Positions 34,804-47,101 of a DNA stretch of 64,000 nt are shown in pieces. The translations under genes and the position numbers were made by a program. How positions within the stretch are numbered: position 1 is the stretch's first letter; each line of letters opens with the position of its first letter. The notes under the pieces are model-generated. The model did not search any database. It was not told where the DNA came from and saw nothing but the letters and a program-made list of their open reading frames with translations. The stretch covers positions 1,240,001 to 1,304,000 of the forward strand of contig JBCAML010000002.1 in assembly GCA_038503075.1 (NCBI GenBank), in the 5' to 3' direction. The DNA is from Gyromitra esculenta. Taxonomy: Eukaryota; Ascomycota; Pezizomycetes; Pezizales; Discinaceae.

Positions 34804-37341
34804 CAGGAATCACACTAACGAAACTACAAAGGCATCAGTAGATACATACAGTGGTGCATTTCCCACAGACATCCCCTAAAAGCACATTAATATACACATT
34901 TCCTTGACCTTTTCGTATGGGTAATGTGTAAATTTACTCATTAAACCGGGTGGTAGAGGATGGCATTATTTCCCGGACGAGTATCATCCACAACGCGACT
35001 ACGATAAATAGGGGAAATTATACTCCCACTCTGCACGAGACCATACTTAACCCCTCAGAATTAGTTTTTCTTTTTTTTTTGCTTGAGACCGCTCCTATTG
35101 AACCTCCCCCTCAGTAATTTGGGGGTCTTTCTTTACCTCGAATTCTCGGGTAGCTTCTAAATCGTTGTTAGTAATATATTCATGTTGGAAATGACTTCCT
35201 AATAGGTACGGGCTCCGGTGCTCGAGCTGTCTCTCGGCGAGGTCTCTCGGCGCCGGCCTCGGCACGCAGGCTTGAGCAAAGGCTTCGGGCAGAGCTTCAG
35301 AATAGGAAAAGGTATGGGAACCTCTGTGGGTAGAGAAGCGAGTATATAGACTGGGTGCGTGGACAGGCAGGAGAGTGAGCAAGGAATCAAACTATGTATT
35401 TTACTACCCTTCGTATCATCCTATTTCTACAATTCGAGGTAGACTTGAGGGCTAGTGAAGAGGCTGGAAACTACTACGACGCCTTTGTTCAGCCCCCTCT
35501 TCTGCTTCTGATATTCTGCATATTTTAGCTTTGGTTGGCTGAGTTTTACAGTATTAGGAGGGGTTTAATATTCAGAGCTCGAGATAGATAGATGATTTCT
35601 AACACGAGCCTATTTTTATAGTATCTAGCTACCAGCTGTCCTTTAGCCTTTAAGGGATAGCTGTAGTCCTATCCAGTTTCATTCAGCCTGGGGGCAGCTA
35701 GAATAGATATGGCGTGGCTGTAGAGTCTAATATGAATTATTACTAAAGGGTATCATGATAGTGATGGCGATGTTGTCACTAGGGGTTGAGTAGCTACAAA
35801 AGTATTACGGTTGGTACCTACGATATATGCTATTTGGCACTATATCTGTTTCTCTCGAAACACCAATCACAGACTTTTTCTGATCGGACGCGAACAGCAC
35901 GTTTTGAAGATCTACCGCTAGGTCCTGCGTCAGTGATCACCCTCGCCGAACACAAGAGTTCCAAAAGATCGTGGCCGTGAAACGCGGGTGCCATCTGATT
36001 GGTTACTTGTCACTCGCAGACAGCAGGGCTGCAGAATTTGTCATCCAAAAATTCGTCGACGAGATCCGTGAAATATATATAGATCCTTGGAATCGGCATC
36101 CGAAGGAGAGGTTGCCTATTACATATCTCGGGACAATGGTCACTCCTTAATAGCCGATTTTATTTTTCCCATAAGAGCGTCGTGCAGCTCCAGTGGGGAA
36201 AGGCTTTCACTTTCTCGGAGCGTTCATCGGATCGTGATTACCTTGCATGGACTGCATGGTGTAAATCGTGATTTTTGATGCTCATCCGTGCTTTTGGTGA
36301 AGTCACCATTTTTTTTCCTCACCTTCGCTGTTGATGAACTGTTCTTCGAGGCGCATGCAATAACAGTGTACTGGCGATAATGAGACACTGATATTAAACG
36401 TAGCAGGAGGCTATCAGTTGCGTCTATGTTCCAGCAGTTATCAAACTGGCAGAGGAATGCTTGCACTTTGTTAGCAGATCAGCACTTGCCAGTGCATCAT
36501 TTCGTGAATTTGATAACTATTTGGTGAGTAGGTAGGTAGGTATATGTAGCCCTGAGTTGGTTGGTTTTAGAACTTTTTGCGGCGACTCCTTCGATTGGTT
36601 ACTACCCCTGGAGAGATTTCGTTCGAAGTCCTCTGGAAAAAATCGCAAAAAAGCCAGGAAAGTGATCCTCAGGGTAGAATTTGCGCTCTCAAACTCCATG
36701 GAAAATCTAGACTGAGAGCCTAGACCAACAAAAACTCGCTAGTTTTCCAAGGGGGGTTTTTTTGCGGCTCTTCCCATGAAGTGATACAGTTCTTTGATTA
36801 GAGGTTCGGTGGTCGCATGGGAACTGGAGCACCAATTGCGCCACGGGGAAAGCCTATTTCCGACGTCATACCGGTGTTCCTGGAGACGAAAAACGAGGAG
36901 CTGCTGGTAAGTTCGCTGGAAATTGCTTCAATTGTTGGTGACGATGACAGACGCAGATACGGGAGTGTATGGTATCTCCGCGAATGGAGCTGCTGGAGCT
37001 GCAGCAAGACGTGGGCCGAGATTTCTCGGAGTGATTTTCCTTGGCGGCACAGAGAAAGAAAGAGAGAAAAAGAAAAGCCTTCTGTGACCATAGTAATTCC
37101 CAGTACGGTGCTCTGTGCCGAGTCGGCCATCTCACAGCGCGAACAACAACGACATCCCTCTCTGCCTCCCCCCTCATACATCCCCCACCTCCACCACCTC
37201 CTCTCCACCATCGACGCCGTCCTCAGCACCCCTCTCGACTCTTCGTCTCGACAGGAAGGTTCTGCTCTGCCGGTATAGGGACGGAACTCTGTCTCCTCAG
37301 ACCCCCCCTACGAAACTGCAGCCAGCTTCTCGCACCTTGCA

Positions 37342-38810
37342 ATGTCGGACGAACGATATCGTCGCCTTCCTCACCCGCATCCGTACAACATTGGTGGCCC
37401 TGCTTCTAGTCGACCTCCAAAGGTTCGTCTTCCTTATGTTTGCTTTTGCCACCGGTGGCTCTCTTTCGTTCTTGCACTGCGGTTTTTAACGTCTATCAAA
37501 TTCTTGCCTGTTCCAGCGTCCGCGAGATCAAATGAGCATGTCCAGATTGAATAATGCAACGAGCTCCTCTTCCGCCGGCCCAAGTTTGATCCTCCCGAAT
37601 AGACACACCCACTATAACAACAGCAATAACAACAACAGCAACAGCAACATGGGTTCCCGACCATCACTTCCTCCACCAGCCCGTTCCCCACCGTCTGCGC
37701 AGACGGTTATTGACTTGACCGAATCCCCTCCGCCACAAGAGGACGTTTTCAACCCTACAAACCATGCCCCATCTCATGTTGCTAATGATCCCTCGCGTAG
37801 CGGGGATAACAGGGCAGAGGTTATCGATGTTGATGCATTACCAGATCCACCGGCTATACCACAACCACAAAGGCGAAGCTATAATGGATGGGGTTTCCCG
37901 ATGGGTAGTGCGGAAGCTTTGTTTGAGCGACCTGTTGCATCTCGCATACTAAACGGGGGCCATCAGGTGGCAAGCCGTGTTCAACCACATCCTCATCATC
38001 ACGGCCATGGATGGGCTCCGAGGCCAAGACCAATGCCCGTAGAACCCAGTGCACTCTACAACCGCATACCAGATCGCTCAGCGGAAAGGAATCCCCAATT
38101 TCAGCCACGGTTTTACCAGGAACTCGATGACCCGATATTAGGTCATGGCGGCCGAGTTGGACAGGCAATACCGGATCTCCACGGGGCTGGAGACCCCAGG
38201 AACATGCCTTATGGTGGCGGGGGCGGGATTGGAGGTGGAGGTGGAGGGGCCGGGGGGGCAAGGGCATTGTCTATGATGGTGCCTGAGGAAATGATGCAAC
38301 ATTTCATTCACAATTTCCCACCTGGTAGACCATGGCAAGAGGAGGTTTTCAATTTTCAACCCCCTATACACTTAGATTATAGGCAAAGGGCGCCAGGAAT
38401 CATAAGAGAGGAATCACCAGTTGTTGATCTTGCAAGGGCAAGGAATATAGATTATAAGGCACCGCCACCAGCGAGGGAAGGGTTCACCAGAAACCCCAAG
38501 GAGGGCGACCTTTTGGTCTGTGCGCACTGCTCTTCGGAATTAGGTGTGGAGGGAGACGGAAAAGCAGCGAATGAGGTGTGGGCTGCGAAGTGTGGGCATG
38601 TAAGTCATACCGTCCACACCATTCTTTACTAGCTTGATCTAATAGGGTAAATAGTGCTATTGTGGAACATGTGTTGCTTTGTTTCGTTCTATTCCTCCTG
38701 CGAAATCAGTTGGAGGCCGACGGCCAACACGGCCAAAGACTAAGAACTGTGTTGTTGGTTGCAAGATGAACCTCGGGGCGAGAACCACGATGTTCAAGAT
38801 CCATTTGTGA
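37342..38810 (+). CDS. RING-finger protein with two SUMO-interacting motifs (STUbL-like)
   Basis: Three exons (37342-37422, 37517-38599, 38655-38810) give 439 residues. The N-terminal two-thirds are disordered (Asn/Ser, Pro, His and a poly-Gly stretch near 38214-38260). They hold two acid-flanked hydrophobic motifs, VIDLT (91-95) and VIDVD (129-133), that fit SUMO-interacting motifs. A C-terminal RING follows: C362-x2-C365, C386-x-H388, C391-x2-C394, then C-x3-C in NCVVGC, and a conserved-looking end (TTMFKIHL). The second splice falls inside the RING between CGH and CYCGTC. SIMs plus a C-terminal RING is the arrangement of SUMO-targeted ubiquitin ligases (Slx5/Slx8, RNF4). Activity is inferred. 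The upstream exon was added because it joins in phase and gives a better start. Confidence 0.75.
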
Positions 38811-41800
38811 TCGGTCGTACTGATTTGGTTTATGTCATCTTGCACGTCGAGTATGTTTTTCTTCTTCTTTTCTTTTGGAAGTTAACTATCACGGAGGACA
38901 GGCATTTTAGCTTTCTTCCCCTCATATGTTTCTTTCATATGTCTACTTCTGGGTTAGGGGTTTTCTTTCGGTGTAGTAAAACAAACGGGACATGCATAGG
39001 GGGTTTTTTTTTCTGGTTTCTTGGTTATACCTTTTCTTCCTTTTCATATATTTTATCTCACTGGGGCTGGTTTTTTTTTTTAACCTTTACTTTACTCATA
39101 GCAGGTTTTGTTTTTATTTTTAGGGTTTGTATAGCTTTATCCCTTCCTACATTTCGTACGATGTAATATTTTTTTTCTTGTTGCTAAAAGGTTCTCGGCG
39201 CTTAGTGGAGAGGAATGAAATTTTTACTTATCTACTTTAATACCTGGTTTCTGGTGGATTGATATCTAGGTGAGGACTTCTTTGGTTGTGGTTAAGGATT
39301 GTCTTTCATATTTTCCATCGGTACCTCTTTCTCAGGGAGGTTGATGATTTTCTCACGTACTTGGAGGCTGTCACTACAGCCTCACACATTGAGAGCTTTA
39401 GGGTTGGGCTTTAGCTAGGCAGGAACAGGGCCCCCCATCGTTTCTTATTTACTTTTTTTCTATCTCAACCCTCTGTTCTAATTTTTTTCAAGTAGAACCA
39501 TGAATACCTAACACATGACTTTCCTTCTTGGGATATATAGATGTGGAGTCGAGATCTGGAGGGGCAGTGGTTTTTTCTTCTCTTTCTTATTTTCCCTTGG
39601 TTTGGGCGTTCGTTTTTTTTACTTTTATTTTTCGGAGCGTAGGGGGTTTGCGGACGAAGGCAGTTGGATCCACGTACACACGATAGCTTGCGGATTGCAA
39701 TGGAGCGTTTGATTTCACGATCGAGGAGGTGATTATCGGCTAAATCCGGATTCCAACTCCGTCCTGTGAAGGGAATTCCGGGGGAGCCGGGGGGGATTGA
39801 AGAGACTATTTCTTCGCTGGCCATTGCTGCGGAGAGACGTGGTAAAGTTGAATGGAGAACGCGCGTACGTGCTCGTGGCTGATACCTGAGGGTGAAAAAA
39901 AAAGCGGATACTTTGTGCATGCCATTTGTTCTTTGGAGCGGTGGAGCGATGAAAGTGATGGTTTTCCTGATGGCTGAATGTATAGAGAGATCCTGACCAT
40001 CATAGAAATAGGTGGAGATCTGAGTGATTGTACATGCATGTGCTATCAAAGACCTGATGCAAAATCGAAGCAGGAATATGACCAAACTCTCGAGGAACGA
40101 ACCTTCTTCAGCTACTCTCTCTTGAGGTGGGGTCCAAGCACTGCAATTGTAGAGAACAGTAGCTGGCGTCATGGCAAAGGCTACCCTGGAGGAAAAGCTC
40201 TGGATCACTCTTCTACTTTCTTCAACCCGATTTAGAGCGTAAGGTGGGAGTTGTGATGGCTATGGTCAAATGCCAAACTCTCAGATCTATTGCCTCCTTC
40301 CCGCTACTCCAACGATGCCTAACGAGAGAGAGAGCTAACACAAACTAGAATTCAATTTGACTAAATGCATGCAGGCACAAATATATGGAACTATTCACGA
40401 CCCTTGGCACATAGTTTTCGGAAGTTCGATTAATATTCTGATTACAATGCTTCCGCGAATAACAACGATCAGTAGATTGGCCTAAAGCCCCACAAGTTAT
40501 TCTAAACCCTTTGATAGGTCAAGACCAGAATACGGGCGAACCTATCGGAATCCAGTATCTAGTCAACGAGTGAGTTTTCATGACCTCGGCAGCGGTTATC
40601 TAGGAAGGAGTGGAAGCCATCAACTGAGGGCTACTCGATATCGGCCCTGAACTTTAATCTTTATATGTCGTCATTGGTCAGGTTTGTTTCTCTGAATGCT
40701 CAATCAAGACCACGCCACACATGTAACTTACCTGTCAACGAGCACCAATCCGCTTATCTAGAAGGTCAATTTACAGCCATAGACATAAAATCGACCCTAC
40801 TATTCTTAAATCTAACCACTCAGACGAGCGTCCATCACCACCAAACAAACAGATGATGAAATTGCTTGGCTCGCGATAGGTCATGGGACCGAATCGAGTG
40901 ATATATGATGAATATACGATAAACATATATATTTAGTTAAAACCCAAAGGAAGCCCAATTTATCGTTATAGAATATCACTGCATTTTATGCATACATGCA
41001 TGCGCATGGAACCATATTAAGGCTTTTTGTCGGTGCACCCGGCCCCGAGTGACACGATTGTGCTTGACTTTTGGAAAACCCACGGCTGCAATTAGAACTA
41101 TGGTTCCGAGACCCCCGACGGGTATCCAATTCGAACGCGAGTTCATGAAATAAGAACCACATAAAAACTAACACCGTCGTTTGTCTGATCGATACTATGG
41201 GATGAAACACACCGCAAATTTTTCGCTTCGTGTTCGCATATATATATATATATCCAGCTAACAGAAAGTACATATAGATAATATGGGAAATAAGAGCTCT
41301 ACTTATAGGGGGGGAGAACCCTAAACTGTCACATTGCCACATTTATTTGGATATGGAATAATGTCTAATCCACATAATATCACTCGCCTTATCGATCTTG
41401 TACGACTGCGGCTGCGAATTATATACAGCTCAAGGGTTAATTGGCACCTGACATTAATTTAACTTCTCAGTTCCTCACACGAGAATTTAACGGTGCGTTT
41501 CTATAGGTTCTCGTAGAGTACATAAGTAGATATCTAAAACCTTAGGCTCGGACGTGTGCTTCGTAATGGCTTGGTTAGAGGGCTAGGGTTCATCACTGCT
41601 ACCAGACAAGATATTTTAAGTAGATGGCTGTCGGACTAGTAATCACGAAGTCGTTTTGAAACCTCCTTTACTGTCACCAGAAGCCGCCCTCACACGACAC
41701 ATAACGAACACAGCTCCTACTGGCTGGCTGGGGGTTGTTGATGCTGAACAGAAAAAAAAGTAAATTTGCTTGACTCAGAACGCCGCAACGTTATTGTGAC

Positions 41801-42175
41801 CACTTGTGTGACCGTCCACTGGGGAGTGCTAACGGGGCAGAACACAGCTTGACTTTCGAGAAAACCCTTGCCACCGTGATAAAAATGTTTCCGTCTTTTG
41901 AATTGACACGCAGCAGCTACATACTCTAGATACAACGACAATTTGAAGGAATACCATGCCCTCCTATCGCGTATCGTATCGGCTCGCTGCCTGTTATCTC
42001 CGTGCAGGGGTTGTGCGTAATCCCCCACCGCTCGCGCCACAAAAGGAGATTTCTACATGCAGTCAGATTTCTTGGCTCAGGTAGGTAGATATTGTGCGAA
42101 ATATACATAGGTCAGCGGATAAAATTTTAGGTGTTTTTTTTTTTTTGTTAGATCAGCACCAAATGTGTTTGGAAT

Positions 42176-42226
42176 TGGTGCGGCCTATGCCATACGGAGA
42201 TGAGCGAAACAGCTCATCAGGCACCA
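42176..42226. repeat. Two-level stem-loop
   Basis: Inner arms GATGAGC (42199-42205) and GCTCATC (42212-42218) with a 6-nt loop sit inside outer arms TGGTGC (42176-42181) and GCACCA (42221-42226). No RNA family recognised. Confidence 0.5.
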
Positions 42227-43263
42227 GCTTTAGAGCAGGAGTTAGCTAGCTATGTACGCACATTCCAGGCTCGCGATTGTAACAGCTTGTTGTAGGTAAA
42301 CTTATTGGAAATAAGTCCTGTAGTGCTACATAGCTCGAAACAAATCAATAAACACCAGGGTACCTATCGATATCGTCCCGTTCGCACACTACGTAGGTAC
42401 ATACATGTGTGATTGTGGGAATAAAATCAGCAGCAACGCCAATATGTGGTTAAGGTGCCCCCATATTGCTTCCATTGCTCGAATCGAGTGCATAATTTAG
42501 CCCCCTCCCCTTTAGTGGTGGTTCGTTAGATTCTGCCATCCTGAGTCTCATTTTAATAGTTGCCACGGATTGCGCGTATCCACACGTTTGATTTTGGCTT
42601 TCAGCAAATACTATTCCTCGCAGAGCTACGAGAACATTAAAGGCCTAGGTAGCTTAATGTCCAATACTCGTTAAAATATAGTATTGTACCTGCATAATAG
42701 TAAATTGGATTTCCTACGCACGCTGAAGGCGTAAATCAGCCAATTTGCGGCAAACTCCAATCTAGTAGGGGGAGAAAAGCTGGCACGATGCATACAATTC
42801 CTCAGATTTGATGTGGCCCTATTATTCTCTACCTATTCGTAGCCGCCCGCTTTTCGGAGACCGGAAGATGCTGTTGTTACTCGGTAGCTACCGTAACCAG
42901 TAACTGAGTTAGAGGAAGGAATACACGGACTACGGTACGGCGTTGCCGAGGCCGAAGCGAAAGGGATAAGGACCTGGCTATATAGGGATGGCTATCAAGT
43001 CCAATGGGCCTATCACATGGCCATTCTACTACCTTGAAGGGCTACGCTGCGTGCGCTACCTACGGGGCTAGCGATACATTACAAGCATGGCGCATTAGAC
43101 GGTGGCCTAGGGTTGCTTGCTAAAGTGCCGATATTCTTGCCTGATTTGATTCGTTGAGGTTGTTTACTCTCGATCAGGTGGTTTTTCTGCCCAATGACGT
43201 TGCAGTCAATGAGAACCCGTGAAGGAGAATCCAGGGAATAAGGTCGCCACAAAAAGGGGCACT

Positions 43264-43291
43264 CTAAATCGGAGTTTCTAAATCGGAGTTT
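43264..43291. repeat. Perfect 14-bp tandem duplication
   Basis: CTAAATCGGAGTTT occurs twice head to tail. Confidence 0.85.
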
Positions 43292-44622
43292 CGAAACTGC
43301 CTGTGGCATGAGTCTGTGATAAATTTAGAACTTGTTCTGTGCATGTAAACTTGGCGATTTGAACTTTCTACGTTCTCTGTTTTCGACGATCTCAGGGATT
43401 CGAAGCAGAACAACGCAACGGTTTCTACATCTGCAGGGTGGATACGAGGCAGAGACCTGGGTGATGGTTTGCGTTGAAGTGCACCTTTATCCATGTCTTG
43501 TTGACGTTGTTTTCAAGTCAAATCAAAGACCTAAGCAAAGCTTGAGTTTGGGCAAATGAATCTTCGAGAATTTTGTCACAATAACGTAACGCCACCAAAG
43601 GCTATTCCAGCAGAGCTACAAGGCCAAACAGGCAGAGAATGTCAAGGGTTAATTACCACTTACTAATTAAAAGCAGTTAAGAGTGAGGGAAGGCACAGGC
43701 TTTATCGTCGTTTACGTCTAGTTGATGTGCAGCCCACTTGCCTAATGCGGAAAATAGCCCTTTTTGTATGGATTAGTTATGGCGATCTTCGACAGACCAT
43801 CTGGTTTAAATGAAGTCAATATGTTTGACCTCTTGAGCTTGAGGGAATTAAAGACTACCACGGTACATCCAAAGCCCAGTCCAACTTTTGGCTCAACTCT
43901 ACCGGAATGTGTAATTGAAACCGTTCAAGGTTACAATTTACCGAATTTGCAAGCGAGTCGGATGCGGATGGCTTTACATGTGATTCCTGGAGCATATTGC
44001 CCCCTTTCTCTAATAATACCCCGCAAACCAAAGTTGAGGACTCGAGTACCTCGGTTTCGAGCGGCGTGTTCCGCTTGGGTCCTACTGGCATATGCAGTGG
44101 TACTTGCTTGCCCTGTGGGGGATTTCCCCAGATTTCCTATGCACCTGCATCTACTACATACATGTACTCTGCTTATAGAGGAAGCTTTTATCCGGCTAGC
44201 CGTTCGGAAATTACAAACGTAACTAATTCTGTGACAAGTTGTGTCCTAGTCGTGTCTAGGAATCTTGTCCCGGCACTCGCATTTGACACCAATTCATATG
44301 TCAATCTGTGGCTTTCGGACCTTGTGCGCTGGCTGGCTCAATAGGCTTGCTGAGATGCGTGGACTATTCGATCTGCGATCTGCGAAATGACGGATTCTGC
44401 GCCGAAAGGAGTAAATGGGTCTAGTCTTCATAATGTGGAGGCTGGAGGGCTCTGGTATAAAGATGCACCGCTGACTTCCAAGCGTCCTCTTTCCAGCCCA
44501 TCCCATTCTTCTCCATCGTTCAGAGTAAGACAATCGGTTTCCTGTACATTCCAACAGTTCCATTCGCTTTCGTACACCTCACTCGTTCAATCCCGAAAAA
44601 AAACTTTCTCCAAAACTTCAAA

Positions 44623-45394
44623 ATGAAATCCTTCATTGCAGTTGCTCTTGCCGGCTTTGTTGCCACCGTTTCCGCCCAGGGTCTTTCCGACTTGCCTTCA
44701 TGTGCTGTATGTTGAACACCAGTCGATTCCCCATTGAAGCATTGTTAAGATCGTCTACTGACTTTGCTTTTTGGTACAGCTTCCTCCTCTTCTTGCTGGC
44801 CTGACAGCTACTGGTTGTGATGCCACCAATTTTGCATGTGCTTGCAGCAATCCAACGTTCATCACCAGTTCTAAGGAGAGTATCGATAAGGTTTGCAGTC
44901 CTGCAGATCAACAAAGTATGTCTCCCTGAACCATTTTGAGCCTATTTGCGTGTTTGTATATTTTGATGCTTATATGTGTGTTTTGTGAAGCGGCCCTTGC
45001 TGTAGCCCAGGCCCTCTGTAAGAGCGCCGGTGTTACTATCACCGTCCCCGGCAGTGGATCTACCAGCTCTGCAGCAGCATCTTCTTCGTCAGCTTCGTCG
45101 GCCTCGTCGGCCTCAACCACCAAGGCACCTACTTCAACTGCGGCATCCACCTCTACCGTTGCTCTTACCACTGGTGGCAGCACCGAGTCTTTCCCATCAA
45201 TCAGCAGCGGATCATCCACTATCGCAAGCACCCTGACCATCAGTGCTACCAGCACTATCATTGTTCCTACTGGCAATGTCACTGCCAACTCCACCTCGCC
45301 ACCTGTGCAGTCTACCAACGCTGCTACCCGCCTTAGTGGCATGGGTGGTGCCGTCGTCTTGGGCTTGGGGCTTGCTGCTGCCCTTGCGATCTAA
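44623..45394 (+). CDS. CFEM-like, probably GPI-anchored cell-surface protein
   Basis: Three exons (44623-44706, 44780-44915, 44991-45394) give 207 residues. A signal peptide (residues 1-18, ending ATVSA) leads to a CFEM-like domain (about 19-87) with Cys at 27, 41, 48, 50, 67 and 83. Canonical CFEM domains have eight; here the second (expected at 31, Pro) and sixth (expected near 63, Ile) are missing. The Asp that binds haem iron in Candida Rbt5/Csa2 is Asn45. A Ser/Thr-rich linker (about 88-180) and a C-terminal hydrophobic tail (GGAVVLGLGLAAALAI) after Asn/Ser residues fit a GPI signal and cell-wall display. CFEM proteins serve haem uptake, wall stability or host interaction; haem binding here is doubtful. 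Confidence 0.85.
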
Positions 45395-47101
45395 GCGCTT
45401 TTCATGTCTGTGAATGCAGGATCATGAAAAAGAGTAATGAGTCGTTTATGTATAGTATGTGGACTCGGATGGGATGATGGAAAAAAAATAAGGAATTTTT
45501 GGTTCGCCGTGATCTCTATGGAAACAAATACGTTCTCATGAGCACATTTAATTATTATTTTCAATATAACTACCTACCTGCCTATAGCTACCTTAGCTTG
45601 TAATAGTAGAAGCATTTACATTTAGTTCGTATTGTCAGAAAATGTGACTCTTGGAGCTTTTATAGCTACTATGTGAGATTGGTTAGATGTGAAAAAAACT
45701 GAGTAGAGTATGGGATTAATTTCTGTGTCAATACCATCTATTTTCAAGTGTAAAGCCCATGGAGGAATATCGTAATAATTCCAAATTTAAATTTGGGTTA
45801 TGTAGATATACGACGCGTGATGAATGCTTTGATGTGTTACTTTACAGCGTACTTGCCAAAAAATATAATCAGGCCTTCGAGTACGAGATGGGTACAAAAC
45901 AGCGAAAACCCGCACCACAATAGTAGTGCTATATGTCAGCCGAAAATCCGTATTTTGAATATACAGTAAGGTCTAGATTAGTTAGGCAATAGGTGAACAA
46001 TCCAAAATATGGTTTGTTTTGTTCTCATGGCTGAGAGTCCACTTGGCTTGGTTTTCCTGTAATGTGGAATTTTGGTGTGGTTCTCTGTTGCTATGTACTT
46101 CTTGTGTATCCAAAGGCCTGATTATATTTTTTAGCTAGTAGGTACTCTAGATGCTTTGTGTTCTGAGTACTTTTCCAGCCTCTGATCATGCGCGATCTGG
46201 GTTCAGATTTCCACCGCTCCTGAGCGATCTCGCTCACTTGACGTGATCGATAGACTAGTTCGGGAAACCAAGGCTTTTCCGCCGATCTATAGCTGTAAAT
46301 CAGAGCGTGCAATTACATGTCTGTAAAATTTCTGGCACAGGGAAATCTTAAGTACATGTATTTAAAGCTGCATGAATATTTTGGTAACTGGTTTATAGAT
46401 TAATGATTTGCATCCGTGGCTCTACTTCCACTCGCTGGAACTGGACTCGGATCTTGTGAGTCGTGCTGGTTTCGGGGGTAGGTGCGGATGAAATATAAAC
46501 GAGTGATAACTAGTGAAGAGACATGTGGTGTCCAAAACGAGAAACGGATGTCAGGTCGTTTATGAACCCGGAGTTTGTTTATTCTTTTTCTGCGACGGTG
46601 TTAAACATACATTATATATGCGTTTTTACACGTGATGGGATACATGTAGTTGGCTCATTTATCTGGCTGCGCAGACGTGGTATGGGGACCGCTTGTCACC
46701 CAAAGTCGTCAGTTCAGTCGAGCGTGCGTGCACGTGCTTGCTAGCAGAATAGCGCTGAGGTTCTAGCGCTATCGAGAACCTTCATTATGGTTAAATCTAG
46801 CTGGTTCCATGCATTTTGTGATGGAAAGTATGTGTGGCTGACATTCGCTTTGGCGATCATTTCCGTCGTATATTCATGTATACTGAATTCTTTTGCTGTA
46901 GAATGGGTTCTGGGTTCAATATATCCTACGCGTCCCTTCTTCGTTTTTCTCCGGAAAAACGCAGGGGCAGCCACTCTGCGTGCTTGTCGTCTGAGAGCCC
47001 ACGTCCTCTGAAGGGCTTAAATCCCCCCAACTTCACCATCTCAGATCACTGTCATCTCCCGCAACTCTGCATAGGTTTGCCCCACCATCCCCTCTCTCGA
47101 G
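45395..47101. other. 1.7-kb spacer with inverted repeats
   Basis: No supported gene. Contains the palindrome CCAAATTTAAATTTGG near 45781 and a spaced 20-bp inverted repeat (45858-45877 and 46113-46132). Confidence 0.5.
45858..46132. repeat. 20-bp perfect inverted repeat, possible MITE
   Basis: AAAAAATATAATCAGGCCTT at 45858-45877 is matched exactly on the opposite strand at 46113-46132. Outside these arms both sides continue with similar words (GTACTTGCC against GTACCTACTAGC). The interior, 235 bp, has no coding frame. It resembles a small non-autonomous element, but no target-site duplication is clear. Confidence 0.5.

Larger units (their letters stand above)
33726..37341. other. 3.6-kb spacer with tRNA-like and tandem repeats
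   Basis: No supported gene. Contains two tRNA-like B-box elements on the minus strand, a 12-nt tandem repeat and a GATA microsatellite (about 35583-35593). Open frames at 35095-35382 (-) and 36817-37278 (+) show no domain and are probably chance or 5' leader of the RING gene. Confidence 0.45.
38811..44622. other. 5.8-kb gene-poor region
   Basis: The largest gap in the window. The first 400 bp are T-rich (3' flank of the RING gene). Open frames such as 39465-40208 (-), 40986-41342 (-), 43764-44222 (+) and 43997-44344 (+) lack domains, overlap each other and look like chance. There is an AT microsatellite (about 41238-41251), a stem-loop at 42176-42226 and a 14-bp tandem duplication at 43264-43291. 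Confidence 0.45.

Noticed and set aside
35095..35382. 95-codon minus-strand frame that could be a transposon remnant
   Set aside because: Segments look vaguely protein-like but I could not tie them to any family.
36817..37278. 153-codon + strand frame upstream of the RING gene
   Set aside because: No recognisable protein features, overlaps two minus-strand frames; more likely 5' leader and promoter of the RING gene.
39465..40208. 247-codon open frame on the minus strand downstream of the RING gene
   Set aside because: Composition looks random, no domain or signal peptide, overlaps frames on the + strand and a homopolymer-rich area. Length alone is not enough in DNA of this composition.
42197..42215. 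Hammerhead-ribozyme-like words (GATGAG near CGAAAC)
   Set aside because: The CTGATGA core is not intact and there is no room for stem II between the two words; chance match.
43764..44344. Overlapping + strand frames of 152 and 115 codons
   Set aside because: Mutually overlapping, no domain, no convincing splice sites joining them, no signal peptide despite Cys-rich words.
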